Positions 1 through 7,811 of a stretch of 36,690 nt of DNA are shown in pieces. The position numbers and the translations under genes were made by a program. Positions within the stretch are counted from its first letter, which is position 1, and every line of letters starts with the position of its first letter. The stretch comes from Oscillospiraceae bacterium (GTDB lineage Bacteria > Bacillota > Clostridia > Oscillospirales > Acutalibacteraceae): NCBI GenBank assembly GCA_902788995.1, contig CADAMO010000009.1:1-36690 (forward strand), written 5' to 3'. A model generated the notes under the pieces. The model ran no database searches. It was not told the DNA's origin and worked only from the letters and a program-made list of their open reading frames with translations.

Positions 1-581
1 CACTGATCGTCGCCGCCAAACTGCATGTTGCAGCCGTAGTGCTGGAACAGGTAGTAGAAGTCGTAGCTCTGCATGATCATGTAGTTGAACTCCAGGAAGG
101 AGAGCCCCTTCTCCATGCGCTGCTTGTAGCACTCGGCTCGGAGCATGTTGTTCACGGAGAAGCAGGCGCCCACCTCCCGAAGGAGCTCCACGTAGTTCAG
201 GTTCAGCAGCCAGTCGGCGTTGTTGACCATCATGGCCTTGCCCTCGCCGAACTCGATGAACCGCTCCATCTGCCGCTTGAAGCAGGCGGCGTTGTGGTCG
301 ATGTCCTCCCGGGTCAGCATCTTGCGCATGTCGGTGCGGCCCGAGGGGTCGCCGATCATGGTGGTGCCGCCGCCGATGAGGGCGATGGGCTTGTTGCCCG
401 CCATCTGCAGCCGCTTCATCAGGCACAGCGCCATAAAGTGGCCCACGTGGAGCGAATCCGCCGTGGGATCGAAACCGATATAAAAGACCGCCTTGCCGGT
501 ATTGACCAGCTCGCGGATCCGTTCCTCATCGGTCACCTGCGCGATCAGTCCCCGCGCTTTCAGTTCCTCATAAATTCCCAT
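1..581 (-). CDS. tyrS: Tyrosyl-tRNA synthetase, N-terminal part (runs off left edge)
   Basis: This enzyme charges tRNA-Tyr with tyrosine in the cytoplasm. About 193 N-terminal residues are visible. They include the class I signature LHVGH inside the tyrosine-enzyme context [11 protein letters not shown], followed by a [13 protein letters not shown]-type segment of the Rossmann catalytic core. The C-terminal half, with the KMSKS loop and S4 domain, lies outside the window. The ATG at 581 is preceded by AAGGAG at good spacing. It sits 17 nt downstream of the preceding membrane-protein gene, so it is probably co-transcribed with it. No T-box leader is visible directly upstream. The assignment is secure; only completeness is unknown. 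Confidence 0.95.
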   Translation of the reverse strand, partial: MGIYEELKARGLIAQVTDEERIRELVNTGKAVFYIGFDPTADSLHVGHFMALCLMKRLQMAGNKPIALIGGGTTMIGDPSGRTDMRKMLTREDIDHNAACFKRQMERFIEFGEGKAMMVNNADWLLNLNYVELLREVGACFSVNNMLRAECYKQRMEKGLSFLEFNYMIMQSYDFYYLFQHYGCNMQFGGDDQ

Positions 582-598
582 ATGAAAAATCTCCTTGT

Positions 599-1648
599 TT
601 ATCCGAAAATCAGTTTGGCGGCCAGCACGTCGAAAATAACGATGAAGCCCACCAGCAGATCCACCGCGAAGGCGGCGATCAGCAGTTTTTTATTGATCTG
701 AGGCAGCTCCCGCTTTTCCGCTGAGAGCACGCCCCGCATCCACAGCAGCAGGATCACGGGCATGGCGTAGACCATGATTTTCAGCACCGTGAACAGCGGC
801 GAGGAAATGGTGACGGAATAATTGGCCACCCCCTGCGAGGCCATCTCCGCCTGGGCGCCGGTGAACATCATGCTGCGCACCGAAAGGCAGACGAAATACA
901 GCACCGTCCAGACGCCGTAGACCGCCAGGTTCAGCACCGTCGTCACGAAGGAGAAACGGCTTTTGCCGCCCTTGGTGGTTTTGACGGGCCGTTCCGCCCG
1001 GCGGGTTTTCTTTTCTTTCTTCCGGCCGTGCGCGCCGGTCACCCGAGGGTCGTCCAGATCGGGATACAGCTCGGGGTTCGGCACCGCGTTCTGCCAGTCG
1101 CCGCCCATATAGCCGGACGAGGGCTCCGCGTAAGCAGGTTCCGCGTAAGCTGGCGCGGCGTAGGGGGCGGGCCCGGCGTACCGGACCGGCTCAGCGTAAG
1201 GGGTCCGGACATAAGAAGGGCCGAAGGCCTGGGGCGCCGGCTGCCCTGCGGGGGCGGCGTAATCATAGGCCGGCGGCAGATCGTCCCGCGTTTCATACAC
1301 AGGCTCCGTCTGTTCCGGGTCCATAAACACAAAGCCGCTTTCCGGCGCGGCGCCGGGCTTCGCGGCAACGGCAAACGGGATCCCCTCTTCTTCAGGGGAC
1401 GCCTCGTCAAACGCCTCCGTTCCGACGGAAGGCGCCGCCTGCTGCGGCTGCTCCTCCGGCTCGCCGGTCAGTCGGCGGTTCAGGTCGGTCAGATAGGCGT
1501 TGATATTTTTCAGATAGTCGTCAAGCGATTCGCTTCCGCCACGACGGAAAACGTCCTCCGTCTCCCGCGCCAGCTCCGGGCGGAAGGAACGGCCCTGCGG
1601 GGCTGCGCCCGCCGGCCTGTCGTTGGCGGGCATGCCGTCCTGATTCAC
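599..1648 (-). CDS. Hypothetical three-helix membrane protein with Pro/Ala/Tyr-rich cytoplasmic region
   Basis: I do not recognise this family. I place the start at the GTG at 1648 because a full AAGGAGGT lies 8-9 nt upstream; an in-frame ATG further upstream would overlap that site. The product is about 349 residues. Residues 1-205 are low-complexity, with AYAEP-type repeats around 150-180 rich in Pro, Ala and Tyr. A Lys/Arg-rich stretch follows at 208-230, then three predicted membrane helices near 234-258, 286-306 and 321-345. The layout (disordered N-terminus, basic stop-transfer, membrane domain) suggests the N-terminus is cytoplasmic. A small GCGGC/GCCGC hairpin (1666-1679) lies just 5' of the ribosome binding site. 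It sits between an exporter-like gene and tyrS; no function can be inferred from this. Confidence 0.7.
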   Translation of the reverse strand: MNQDGMPANDRPAGAAPQGRSFRPELARETEDVFRRGGSESLDDYLKNINAYLTDLNRRLTGEPEEQPQQAAPSVGTEAFDEASPEEEGIPFAVAAKPGAAPESGFVFMDPEQTEPVYETRDDLPPAYDYAAPAGQPAPQAFGPSYVRTPYAEPVRYAGPAPYAAPAYAEPAYAEPSSGYMGGDWQNAVPNPELYPDLDDPRVTGAHGRKKEKKTRRAERPVKTTKGGKSRFSFVTTVLNLAVYGVWTVLYFVCLSVRSMMFTGAQAEMASQGVANYSVTISSPLFTVLKIMVYAMPVILLLWMRGVLSAEKRELPQINKKLLIAAFAVDLLVGFIVIFDVLAAKLIFG

Positions 1649-1714
1649 CTGTGGGCACCTCCTTCGCGGCAAAGGCCGCCGTTCTGAAACAACAATTCTG
1701 CAAAAGGGGCAGGA

Positions 1715-2221
1715 TCAGAAACCGAAAATCGCGCCGGTTCCGTAGGTGAGCACGGACATGATCACGTCCGCGATGAATACGCCCAGCGCCACGATGGGCA
1801 GCGCCTTCTTGAAGTCGATGTTCAGCAGCGCCGCGAACAGCGAACCGGTCCAGCCGCCCGTGCCGGGCAGCGGGATGGCGATGAACGTCAGCAGGCCCCA
1901 CTCTTTGTAGCGTAGCACCTTTTCCTGATTCTTCGCGGTCTTGCCCTCCAGCTTTTCAATAAAGCCGGTGAGGATATTGTGGGATTTCATGAACGCGAAA
2001 ATCTTTTTGATGAATAAGATGATAAAGGGCATGGGCAGCATATTGCCGAGATAACACAGGGCAAACGCCTTGAAGAAATTGACCTGAAAGGCCTTGGCGA
2101 TGATCATGCCGCCGCGGCACTCGATGATCGGCAGGAGCGAGGCAAGGAACGCGATGACCTCTCCCCCCACGCCTTTGCCGGAAAACAGATCCATGAACCA
2201 CTGCGCAAAATGTTCTGTCAT
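1715..2221 (-). CDS. Small multidrug-export family membrane protein (COG2426/PF06695 type)
   Basis: This is a 168-residue integral membrane protein. The N-terminal segment LLPIIECRGGMIIAKAF matches the hallmark P-x-x-E-x-RGG motif of the family annotated as small multidrug export proteins. A central hydrophobic hairpin and a GTGGWTGS-containing loop are followed by two more helices, as in other members. The ATG at 2221 is chosen because AAGGAG lies 6 nt upstream, whereas the in-frame ATG 15 nt earlier overlaps that site. The real substrate of the family is poorly established, so the export label is family inference only. It is probably transcribed together with the Nudix gene upstream and the unknown membrane protein downstream. 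Confidence 0.75.
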   Translation of the reverse strand: MTEHFAQWFMDLFSGKGVGGEVIAFLASLLPIIECRGGMIIAKAFQVNFFKAFALCYLGNMLPMPFIILFIKKIFAFMKSHNILTGFIEKLEGKTAKNQEKVLRYKEWGLLTFIAIPLPGTGGWTGSLFAALLNIDFKKALPIVALGVFIADVIMSVLTYGTGAIFGF

Positions 2222-2239
2222 GTGAGTCTCCTTCATTCC

Positions 2240-2259
2240 GCCGCGGTTCTGTCCGCGGC
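2240..2259 (-). other. Intercistronic hairpin
   Basis: A 7-bp perfect stem (GCCGCGG/CCGCGGC) with a 6-nt loop lies between the Nudix gene and the exporter gene. There is no T-tract, so it is unlikely to be a terminator. It may mark an RNA-processing or stability site. Confidence 0.35.
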
Positions 2260-2267
2260 CGTTCTGA

Positions 2268-3023
2268 TCAGGCTTCTTCGGTAACCACGGGGCCGATCCC
2301 GTGCTCCTCCATATACGCCCTGACGGATTCGAGAATCTCTTTGTCGTTCTCGAATTTCAGCATATCATAGGCTTCTTTGTACCTCAGCCAGATGTAATCC
2401 TCGATCTCTTCCCGCTGGATCACGGTCTGGGTATCCTCCGTGGAGGCCAGAAACACCTCCACACGCTTTTCGATCTTTGACCCGATGCGGTACTGGGATT
2501 CCGAACAGAAGCCCTCATAGATATGGATATGAATGCCGGTCTCTTCCAATACCTCGCGGATGGCGGTCTCTTCTCTCGTTTCGCCTTTTTCCATGTGGCC
2601 TTTGGGGAAGCCCCAGTGGGTGCTGCGGCGGTTCTTGATCAGCAGGAAGCGGTACTCGCCCTTGATCTGACGGAAGACCACCGCCCCGCAGGAATGCTCG
2701 TAGAGGCATTCCAGATTGTAGGAATCCCGCGGCTCGTTGAACGCGAGAACGTCGCGGATCTCGTAGTCGATCCGGCGCATGTTTTTCGGCGCGACCACCA
2801 GCGCCGATTTCTTGATATTCTTATAGTGAATGACCGCGATGATTTTCCCCTCAAACACGCGCACGGGATGATTCACCCCGAGAATATACGCGCCCAGAAC
2901 GAAGCTGCGCTTCTCATTCTGCACTTCCGCTATACCGTAATTGATGATATACCTCGTATTCGTGCGTGCGTCGAGATAATTGCACGGCCGGGTCACCTTC
3001 ACCCTGACCATTTTTCCTAACAT
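2268..3023 (-). CDS. Pyrophosphatase-like domain fused to a Nudix hydrolase
   Basis: The 251-residue product has two parts. Residues 1-105 begin MLGKMVRVKVTRP and include INYG, AYILGV, GKIIAVIH and VVAPKN. I recognise this pattern from the small Clostridia proteins annotated as inorganic pyrophosphatase. Residues 108-240 are a Nudix domain with a complete Nudix box at 142-164 (Gly142, Glu148, Arg156-Glu157, Glu160-Glu161, Gly163) and the HWGFPKGH lead-in typical of diadenosine tetraphosphatases. The likely activity is hydrolysis of Ap4A or another nucleoside diphosphate derivative. The start at 3023 has GGAG 6 nt upstream; an in-frame upstream extension reads through the promoter region and is rejected. 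It is the first gene of the tyrS-proximal operon. Confidence 0.8.
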   Translation of the reverse strand: MLGKMVRVKVTRPCNYLDARTNTRYIINYGIAEVQNEKRSFVLGAYILGVNHPVRVFEGKIIAVIHYKNIKKSALVVAPKNMRRIDYEIRDVLAFNEPRDSYNLECLYEHSCGAVVFRQIKGEYRFLLIKNRRSTHWGFPKGHMEKGETREETAIREVLEETGIHIHIYEGFCSESQYRIGSKIEKRVEVFLASTEDTQTVIQREEIEDYIWLRYKEAYDMLKFENDKEILESVRAYMEEHGIGPVVTEEA

Positions 3024-3061
3024 TATTCTCTCCGACTTCCAAAAGGCATAAAGCCCATATT

Positions 3062-3179
3062 CCGGCGACAAAAAGCCCGCCGTTATTTCACAAATATAGA
3101 CCATTATATAAAAGCTTGTCGTTTTTTTCAAGGCTTTTTTAAACATTTGAAAATATTTCATGTCGCCGGCGGGCTTTTT
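3062..3179. repeat. Inverted repeats flanking the operon promoter
   Basis: AAAAAGCCCGCCG at 3070-3082 has its exact reverse complement at 3167-3179 (13 bp, 84 nt apart). The adjacent CCGGCGAC at 3062-3069 also has an exact inverted copy at 3162-3169, overlapping the first. The minus-strand promoter lies between the arms. This could be a long-looped terminator/attenuator or an invertible promoter segment; the sequence alone does not decide. Confidence 0.6.
3103..3131 (-). promoter_or_regulatory. Promoter of the Nudix-exporter-tyrS operon
   Basis: On the minus strand TTGAAA (3131-3126) and TATAAT (3108-3103) are separated by 17 nt. Both are close to the sigma-A consensus. Transcription would start near 3096, leaving a leader of about 70 nt before the start codon at 3023. 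Confidence 0.7.
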
Positions 3180-3202
3180 TCAGCTTTTTTGCAAATATCC
3201 TG

Positions 3203-3231
3203 TTGTATTATGATCCATAATCGATTAAAAT
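3203..3231 (+). promoter_or_regulatory. Candidate promoter of the LCP gene
   Basis: TTGTAT (3203-3208) and TAAAAT (3226-3231) are separated by 17 nt in an AT-rich stretch ahead of the LCP gene. The -10 is good (5 of 6) and the -35 is weak (3 of 6). The predicted start is near 3238, about 40 nt before the ATG. Confidence 0.45.
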
Positions 3232-3278
3232 AGAAAAAGATGATCGAAATTTACGAAACAAAGGTCTGAACCACCGAT

Positions 3279-4742
3279 ATGGCAAACGATATTTACTTCG
3301 GCAGCAAGCGCCCCACGACCTCCCCGCCGACCGCGCAGAACGGCGCGGAGAACCGCGCTGCGGCGGCCCGCGAACCGCAGAACGGCGCGGCCTGGTCCCG
3401 GACGGATCCGGCGAAGACGGACCCGATGACGGAGAGCATGCGCTCCCTCGGCGCTTCCGCCGGGCAGCGCCGGACGCCGAACGTCACAGTCCGCCGTCCC
3501 TCGGCCGACCGCGGACAGAGCGGCGGCGCCGCGTCCCACCGCTCCCCCATCGTCCGTGAACGGCCCGGCGATTATCCCTACCGCCCCGCCCCTTCCGGAA
3601 GCGCCCCGGAGGCGCATCCGATCGCGGAGCAGATCGACAGCGAGCTGCTGCACCGCGCCCCCACCCAGATCCCGTTCAATTATATCGACACGGAGGACAG
3701 CTTTGCCGCCGGAACGGAAGGCGGAAAGCGGCTGTCTGACAGAAAAAGAGAAAAACTGAAAAACAAGCGGATGAAGGAAGCGCGCCGCAACGCGAAGAGA
3801 AACGGCAGGCGCAGGAAAAAATCCGGTTTCGGACGCTTTCTGAAGGCGGTGATCTGCCTTGTGCTGGCGGTGATCCTGCTGGTCTCCGGCGCGTCCGTCT
3901 ACGTCATTTCCGGCTCCGATACCATGCCGATGGCGGCCAACGCCTACGTGGACGAGGGCACGCTGATGCAAAGCCCCGCCGTCTATAACCTGCTGCTGAT
4001 GGGCATTGATATGGAGTCCTCCTCCGGCACCTCCCGTTCCGATTCCATGATCCTGCTGTCCATCGACAACGCCCACATGAAGCTGAAAATGACCTCCTTC
4101 ATGCGGGACAGCTACGTCTATATCCCCGGCCACGGCGAAGCCAAGCTGAACGCCGCCTGCACCTACGGCGGGGCCCAGCTGGTCTGCGACACCATCGAGT
4201 ACAATTTCGGCGTCCGCATCGACGGCTGCGTCAAGGTGGGCTATGAGATCCTGATGGGGCTGGTGGACGGCGTCGGCGGGATCACGGTTCCCGAAGTGGA
4301 CGCAACGGAGGCCGCCGCGCTGGCGGCGGAAGCGGCCGCCCTCGGCAGGGAGGACATGACCGTCCCCATGGGGACCGACGTTAAGCTCAACGGCTTCCAG
4401 ACCATGATGTACTGCCGCATCCGCAAAGGGCAGGACGACTTCTACCGCACGGAGCGCCAGCGGGAAGTGCTGGGCATTCTGATCCGGAAAGCCCTGCTGA
4501 CCAATCCCGTCAAACTGGCGACGCTGGGAAGAAAGCTGATCGCCAAAGCCCAGTGCAGCATTCCGAAGGCCCAGCTGCTGGCGCTGGTCTTCCGCGTGGC
4601 CGCCTGCCTGCCGGGCGGAACGGCCTCCGCCCGGATCCCTCAGGACGGCACCTGGTACGACGATATGCGGAATTCACAGGCGGTGCTGGTGGTGAACTTT
4701 GAAGAGAACAGAGCGTATCTGGAGGATTTTATTTACGGATAA
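3279..4742 (+). CDS. LytR-CpsA-Psr (LCP) family envelope protein
   Basis: LCP proteins transfer lipid-linked glycopolymers (teichoic acid, capsule) to peptidoglycan on the outer face of the membrane. The 487-residue product has an unusually long disordered cytoplasmic N-terminus (about 1-150), a very basic segment (151-183), one membrane helix (about 187-210) and an extracellular LCP domain from about 237. Within that domain are NLLLMGID, a SRSDSM segment, SFMRDSYV with the conserved arginine, and the later RTERQR. The family usually has a much shorter N-terminus. The ribosome binding site is weak (AAAGG, 13 nt upstream), but no better start exists. It points away from the Nudix operon and shares a short intergenic region with it. 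Confidence 0.88.
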   Translation: MANDIYFGSKRPTTSPPTAQNGAENRAAAAREPQNGAAWSRTDPAKTDPMTESMRSLGASAGQRRTPNVTVRRPSADRGQSGGAASHRSPIVRERPGDYPYRPAPSGSAPEAHPIAEQIDSELLHRAPTQIPFNYIDTEDSFAAGTEGGKRLSDRKREKLKNKRMKEARRNAKRNGRRRKKSGFGRFLKAVICLVLAVILLVSGASVYVISGSDTMPMAANAYVDEGTLMQSPAVYNLLLMGIDMESSSGTSRSDSMILLSIDNAHMKLKMTSFMRDSYVYIPGHGEAKLNAACTYGGAQLVCDTIEYNFGVRIDGCVKVGYEILMGLVDGVGGITVPEVDATEAAALAAEAAALGREDMTVPMGTDVKLNGFQTMMYCRIRKGQDDFYRTERQREVLGILIRKALLTNPVKLATLGRKLIAKAQCSIPKAQLLALVFRVAACLPGGTASARIPQDGTWYDDMRNSQAVLVVNFEENRAYLEDFIYG

Positions 4743-4744
4743 CG

Positions 4745-4900
4745 AGTCGGAAGTGGGAAGTCGGAAGCCGAACGAGGAAATGGCATTTTTCCTTTTCGGG
4801 AGACTATTGCAGTGACATTCCCTTCCCATAACGGAACGTCATTCCTTTTGCCGCCCCATTCGACAGGACTTCCGACTTCCCACTGACGACTTCCGACTTA
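4745..4900. repeat. Inverted heptad-repeat element A
   Basis: The left arm (4745-4772) is four 7-bp units: AGTCGGA, AGTGGGA, AGTCGGA and a degenerate AGCCGAA. The right arm (4869-4900) holds the complementary heptads ACTTCCG, ACTTCCC, ACTGACG, ACTTCCG. Sixteen nucleotides pair exactly between the arms. The left arm begins 2 nt after the LCP stop codon. The right arm ends 19 nt before the next start codon. The roughly 95-nt middle carries no gene. Confidence 0.8.
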
Positions 4901-4918
4901 TAAAGAAGGAGATACTTT

Positions 4919-6418
4919 ATGGAAAAGCACGCATCCCTCACCCTTGCCTCCGTCTACCGCGTGGGCAAAACGGATCCCCGGATCTTCGGCTCCTTTATCG
5001 AGCACCTGGGCAGAGCCGTTTACGGCGGCATCTATGAGCCCGGCCATCCGGCGGCGGACGCAAACGGCTTCCGCAAGGACGTGATCGGCCTGATCAAAGA
5101 ACTGAACGTCCCGCTGGTGCGCTATCCCGGCGGCAACTTCGTCTCCGGCTATAACTGGGAGGACGGAGTCGGCCCCGTGGCAAGCCGCCCGAAACGCATG
5201 GAGCTGGCCTGGGGCACCACCGAGACCAACGAGTTCGGCACGGACGAGTTCATGCGCTGGTGCAAAGAAGCGAACACCGCCCCCATGATGGCGGTGAATC
5301 TGGGCACCCGCGGCGCGGACGCCGCCCGGGAGCTGGTGGAATACTGCAACCATCCCGGCGGCACGTATCTCAGCGATAGGCGCAGGAAGAACGGCGCGGC
5401 CGATCCTTACGGCGTGAAGCTGTGGTGCCTGGGCAACGAGATGGACGGTCCCTGGCAGATGGGCCACAAGGACGCGACGGAATACGGCAAGCTTGCCAAC
5501 GAGGCCGCCAAGCTGATGAAGTGGACGGACCCCTCCATCGAGCTGGTGGCCTGCGGCTCCTCCAGCTGGGGCATGGGCACCTTCGGCGACTGGGAGCGCA
5601 CCGTGCTGGATATCGCCTGGGACAACGTGGACTATATCTCCATGCACCAGTACCACGGCAACGGCGACGATTATCTGGAAAACTTCCTTGCCAAGGGCGT
5701 GGAGACCGAAGGCTTCATCAAGAGCGTGATCGCCGCCTGCGACTTCGTGCAGGGCAAGCGCCGCAGCAAGAAACAGATCAACATCTCCTTTGACGAGTGG
5801 AACGTATGGTACCACTCCCACGGGGCGAAGTTCGAGAAGTGGTCGAAAGCCCCGCACATCCTGGAGGATATCTACGACTTCTCCGACGCGCTGGTGGTGG
5901 GCACCATGATGAACGCCATCCTGCGCCACTGCGACCGGGTGAAGATCGCCTGCCTCGCCCAGCTGGTCAACGTGATCGCCCCCATTATGACGGAAGACGG
6001 CGGCCGCGCCTGGCGGCAGACCATTTTCTGGCCCTTCTATTATGCCTCGCAATACGGCAGGGGCTACGCGCTGGAGGGCATTTACGATGCCAGCACCTAC
6101 GACACCAAGTGGTATGCCGACGTGCCGGACGTGGACAGCGCCGCGGTACTCTCCGAGGACGGCAGCCGCCTGACGGTGTTCGCCGTCAACCGCGACCTGA
6201 AGGACAGCGTTCCCTTTACGCTGAAGCTGCTGGATTTCGACGGCTTCACCCCCGTGATATACAAAGCGTTGGAGGGCTTCGCCCCCGACGATATCAACAC
6301 CGCCGACTGCGAGAAGGTGGCCCCCTGCGACAAAGCGCTGCCCGCCATTGAGGACAGGCGCGCCGTTATCGACCTCTCCCCCATGTCCTGGAATATGCTC
6401 GTGTTTGAAAAACGCTGA
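4919..6418 (+). CDS. Intracellular alpha-L-arabinofuranosidase, GH51
   Basis: This enzyme removes terminal arabinofuranosyl units from arabino-oligosaccharides. It is about 499 residues, the normal size for GH51, and has no signal peptide, so it should act on imported oligomers in the cytoplasm. The general acid/base is Glu174 in WCLGNEMDGPWQ. The nucleophile is Glu293 in SFDEWNVWY. The N-terminal GSFIEHLGRAVYGGIYEP and the RYPGGNFVSGYNWEDG segment are family signatures. The C-terminal 130 residues form the beta-sandwich domain. AAGGAG lies 7 nt before the ATG. No transporter or regulator for arabinan lies next to it, so it appears to be a stand-alone gene. Confidence 0.95.
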   Translation: MEKHASLTLASVYRVGKTDPRIFGSFIEHLGRAVYGGIYEPGHPAADANGFRKDVIGLIKELNVPLVRYPGGNFVSGYNWEDGVGPVASRPKRMELAWGTTETNEFGTDEFMRWCKEANTAPMMAVNLGTRGADAARELVEYCNHPGGTYLSDRRRKNGAADPYGVKLWCLGNEMDGPWQMGHKDATEYGKLANEAAKLMKWTDPSIELVACGSSSWGMGTFGDWERTVLDIAWDNVDYISMHQYHGNGDDYLENFLAKGVETEGFIKSVIAACDFVQGKRRSKKQINISFDEWNVWYHSHGAKFEKWSKAPHILEDIYDFSDALVVGTMMNAILRHCDRVKIACLAQLVNVIAPIMTEDGGRAWRQTIFWPFYYASQYGRGYALEGIYDASTYDTKWYADVPDVDSAAVLSEDGSRLTVFAVNRDLKDSVPFTLKLLDFDGFTPVIYKALEGFAPDDINTADCEKVAPCDKALPAIEDRRAVIDLSPMSWNMLVFEKR

Positions 6419-6437
6419 CCAAACGGCAGACTCGGAC

Positions 6438-6466
6438 TTGATTTTTTCCGGAATGGTGTGTATAAT
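6438..6466 (+). promoter_or_regulatory. Promoter of the alcohol dehydrogenase gene
   Basis: TTGATT (6438-6443) and a consensus TATAAT (6461-6466) are separated by 17 nt, followed by AAGGAG and the ATG at 6500. Confidence 0.75.
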
Positions 6467-6499
6467 GTAAAAAATTGAAGAAAAGGAGAAGCAAAACGT

Positions 6500-7708
6500 A
6501 TGTCATTCCTGTTCAAAGCGTATTGCAGGGCGTATCAGAAGACGCTGAAGCTGGCGATGAACTTTCTGGACTGGTCCGAGCCGGAGCTGATCCAGGGCGC
6601 CGGCGCGGTCAAGCGTCTGCCCGCCGCGGTCAAAGCCAAGAACGTAAACAACGTGCTGGTGGTGACGGACAAGGGTCTGACCGGTCTGCATTTGCTGGAC
6701 GGCCTGTATGAGAGCCTTGACGCGCAGGGCGTGAAATACACCGTTTACGACGGCGTACAGCCTAATCCCACCATCGACAACATCGAGACGGCGGTGGAGC
6801 TTTACAAGGACAATCACTGCAACGGCATCATCGCCTTCGGCGGCGGTTCCCCCATGGATTGCGCCAAGGCCTGCGGCGCCCGCATCGTGCGGCCGAAGAA
6901 ATCAGTGCCCGAGCTGCGCGGCCAGCTGAAGGTCCTCAAGAAGCTGCCGCCCCTGTTCGCGGTGCCCACCACCGCCGGCACCGGCAGTGAGACCACCATC
7001 GCCGCGGTGGTTTCCAACCCCGTGACCCATGAAAAGAACGCCATCAACGACCCGCGTCTGCGCCCGATGATGGCCGTGCTGGATCCCGAGCTGACCGTCG
7101 GCCTGCCGCCGAAGATCACCTCCACCACCGGTATGGACGCCCTCACCCACGCGGTGGAGGCCTACATCGGCCACTCCAACACCAAAACGACCCGCCGGGC
7201 CGCCGAGACCGCCACAAAGCTGATCGGCGAGAACCTGCTGACCGCCTATGAGGACGGCAAGAACATCCAGGCCAGAGGCAACATGCTGGAGGCCTCTTAT
7301 CTCGCCGGCATCGCCTTCACGAGAGCCTACGTGGGCTATGTCCATTCCATCGCCCACAACCTCGGGGGCATGTACGGCACCCCCCACGGCCTTGCCAACG
7401 CCGTGATCCTGCCCTACGTGCTGGACTACTACGGCAAGACCGCCTGGAAGCCGCTGGCCAGGCTGGCGAAGATCTCAGGCTTCGTGTCCGCCGAAGGCAC
7501 CAATGAAGAGATCGCCAACCGCTTCATCGCCCGCATCCGCGAAATGAACGCTGCCATGAACATCCCGGAGAAGTTCGACTTCATCAAGGAAGAGGACGTC
7601 CCGCTGCTCGCTCAGCGCGCCCTGAAGGAGGGCAATCCTCTCTACCCCGTGCCGAAGATCATGGATCAGGCCGACTGCGAAGCGGTCATCCGCCGACTGA
7701 TGGCGTAA
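6500..7708 (+). CDS. Iron-containing alcohol dehydrogenase
   Basis: This is a group III (Fe-dependent) NAD(P)-linked alcohol dehydrogenase of 402 residues. The cofactor loop GGGSPMDCAKA is at about 114-124, followed by PTTAGTGSE at 156-164. Metal-site residues are visible as Asp213 and His217 in GMDALTHAVEA, with further histidines in VHSIAHNLGG and PHGLANA. The first 20 residues are a short non-family extension; AAGGAG lies 11 nt before the first ATG, and the later in-frame ATG at residue 20 has no better site. The substrate cannot be read from sequence; butanol, 1,3-propanediol and lactaldehyde enzymes share these motifs. It has its own promoter and terminator, so it is monocistronic. Confidence 0.9.
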   Translation: MSFLFKAYCRAYQKTLKLAMNFLDWSEPELIQGAGAVKRLPAAVKAKNVNNVLVVTDKGLTGLHLLDGLYESLDAQGVKYTVYDGVQPNPTIDNIETAVELYKDNHCNGIIAFGGGSPMDCAKACGARIVRPKKSVPELRGQLKVLKKLPPLFAVPTTAGTGSETTIAAVVSNPVTHEKNAINDPRLRPMMAVLDPELTVGLPPKITSTTGMDALTHAVEAYIGHSNTKTTRRAAETATKLIGENLLTAYEDGKNIQARGNMLEASYLAGIAFTRAYVGYVHSIAHNLGGMYGTPHGLANAVILPYVLDYYGKTAWKPLARLAKISGFVSAEGTNEEIANRFIARIREMNAAMNIPEKFDFIKEEDVPLLAQRALKEGNPLYPVPKIMDQADCEAVIRRLMA

Positions 7709-7751
7709 GAACCTACGCATTTTCAAAGCATGACTTTGTTCATAAGAATGT

Positions 7752-7782
7752 GGCGCCGCTGTTGCAACAGCGGCGCCTTTTT
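7752..7782 (+). terminator. Rho-independent terminator after the alcohol dehydrogenase
   Basis: A perfect 26-nt palindrome (7752-7777, starting GGCGCCGCTGTTG) is followed by TTTTT. It sits between two convergent genes; the T-tract favours termination of plus-strand transcription. Confidence 0.9.
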
Positions 7783-7811
7783 ACTTTGCGGAATAACAAG
7801 AACATGTCGGC

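Noticed and set aside
3024-3161. N-terminal extension of the Nudix fusion
   Set aside because: It reads through the -10 and -35 sequences and lacks a ribosome binding site; the start at 3023 has GGAG at good spacing.
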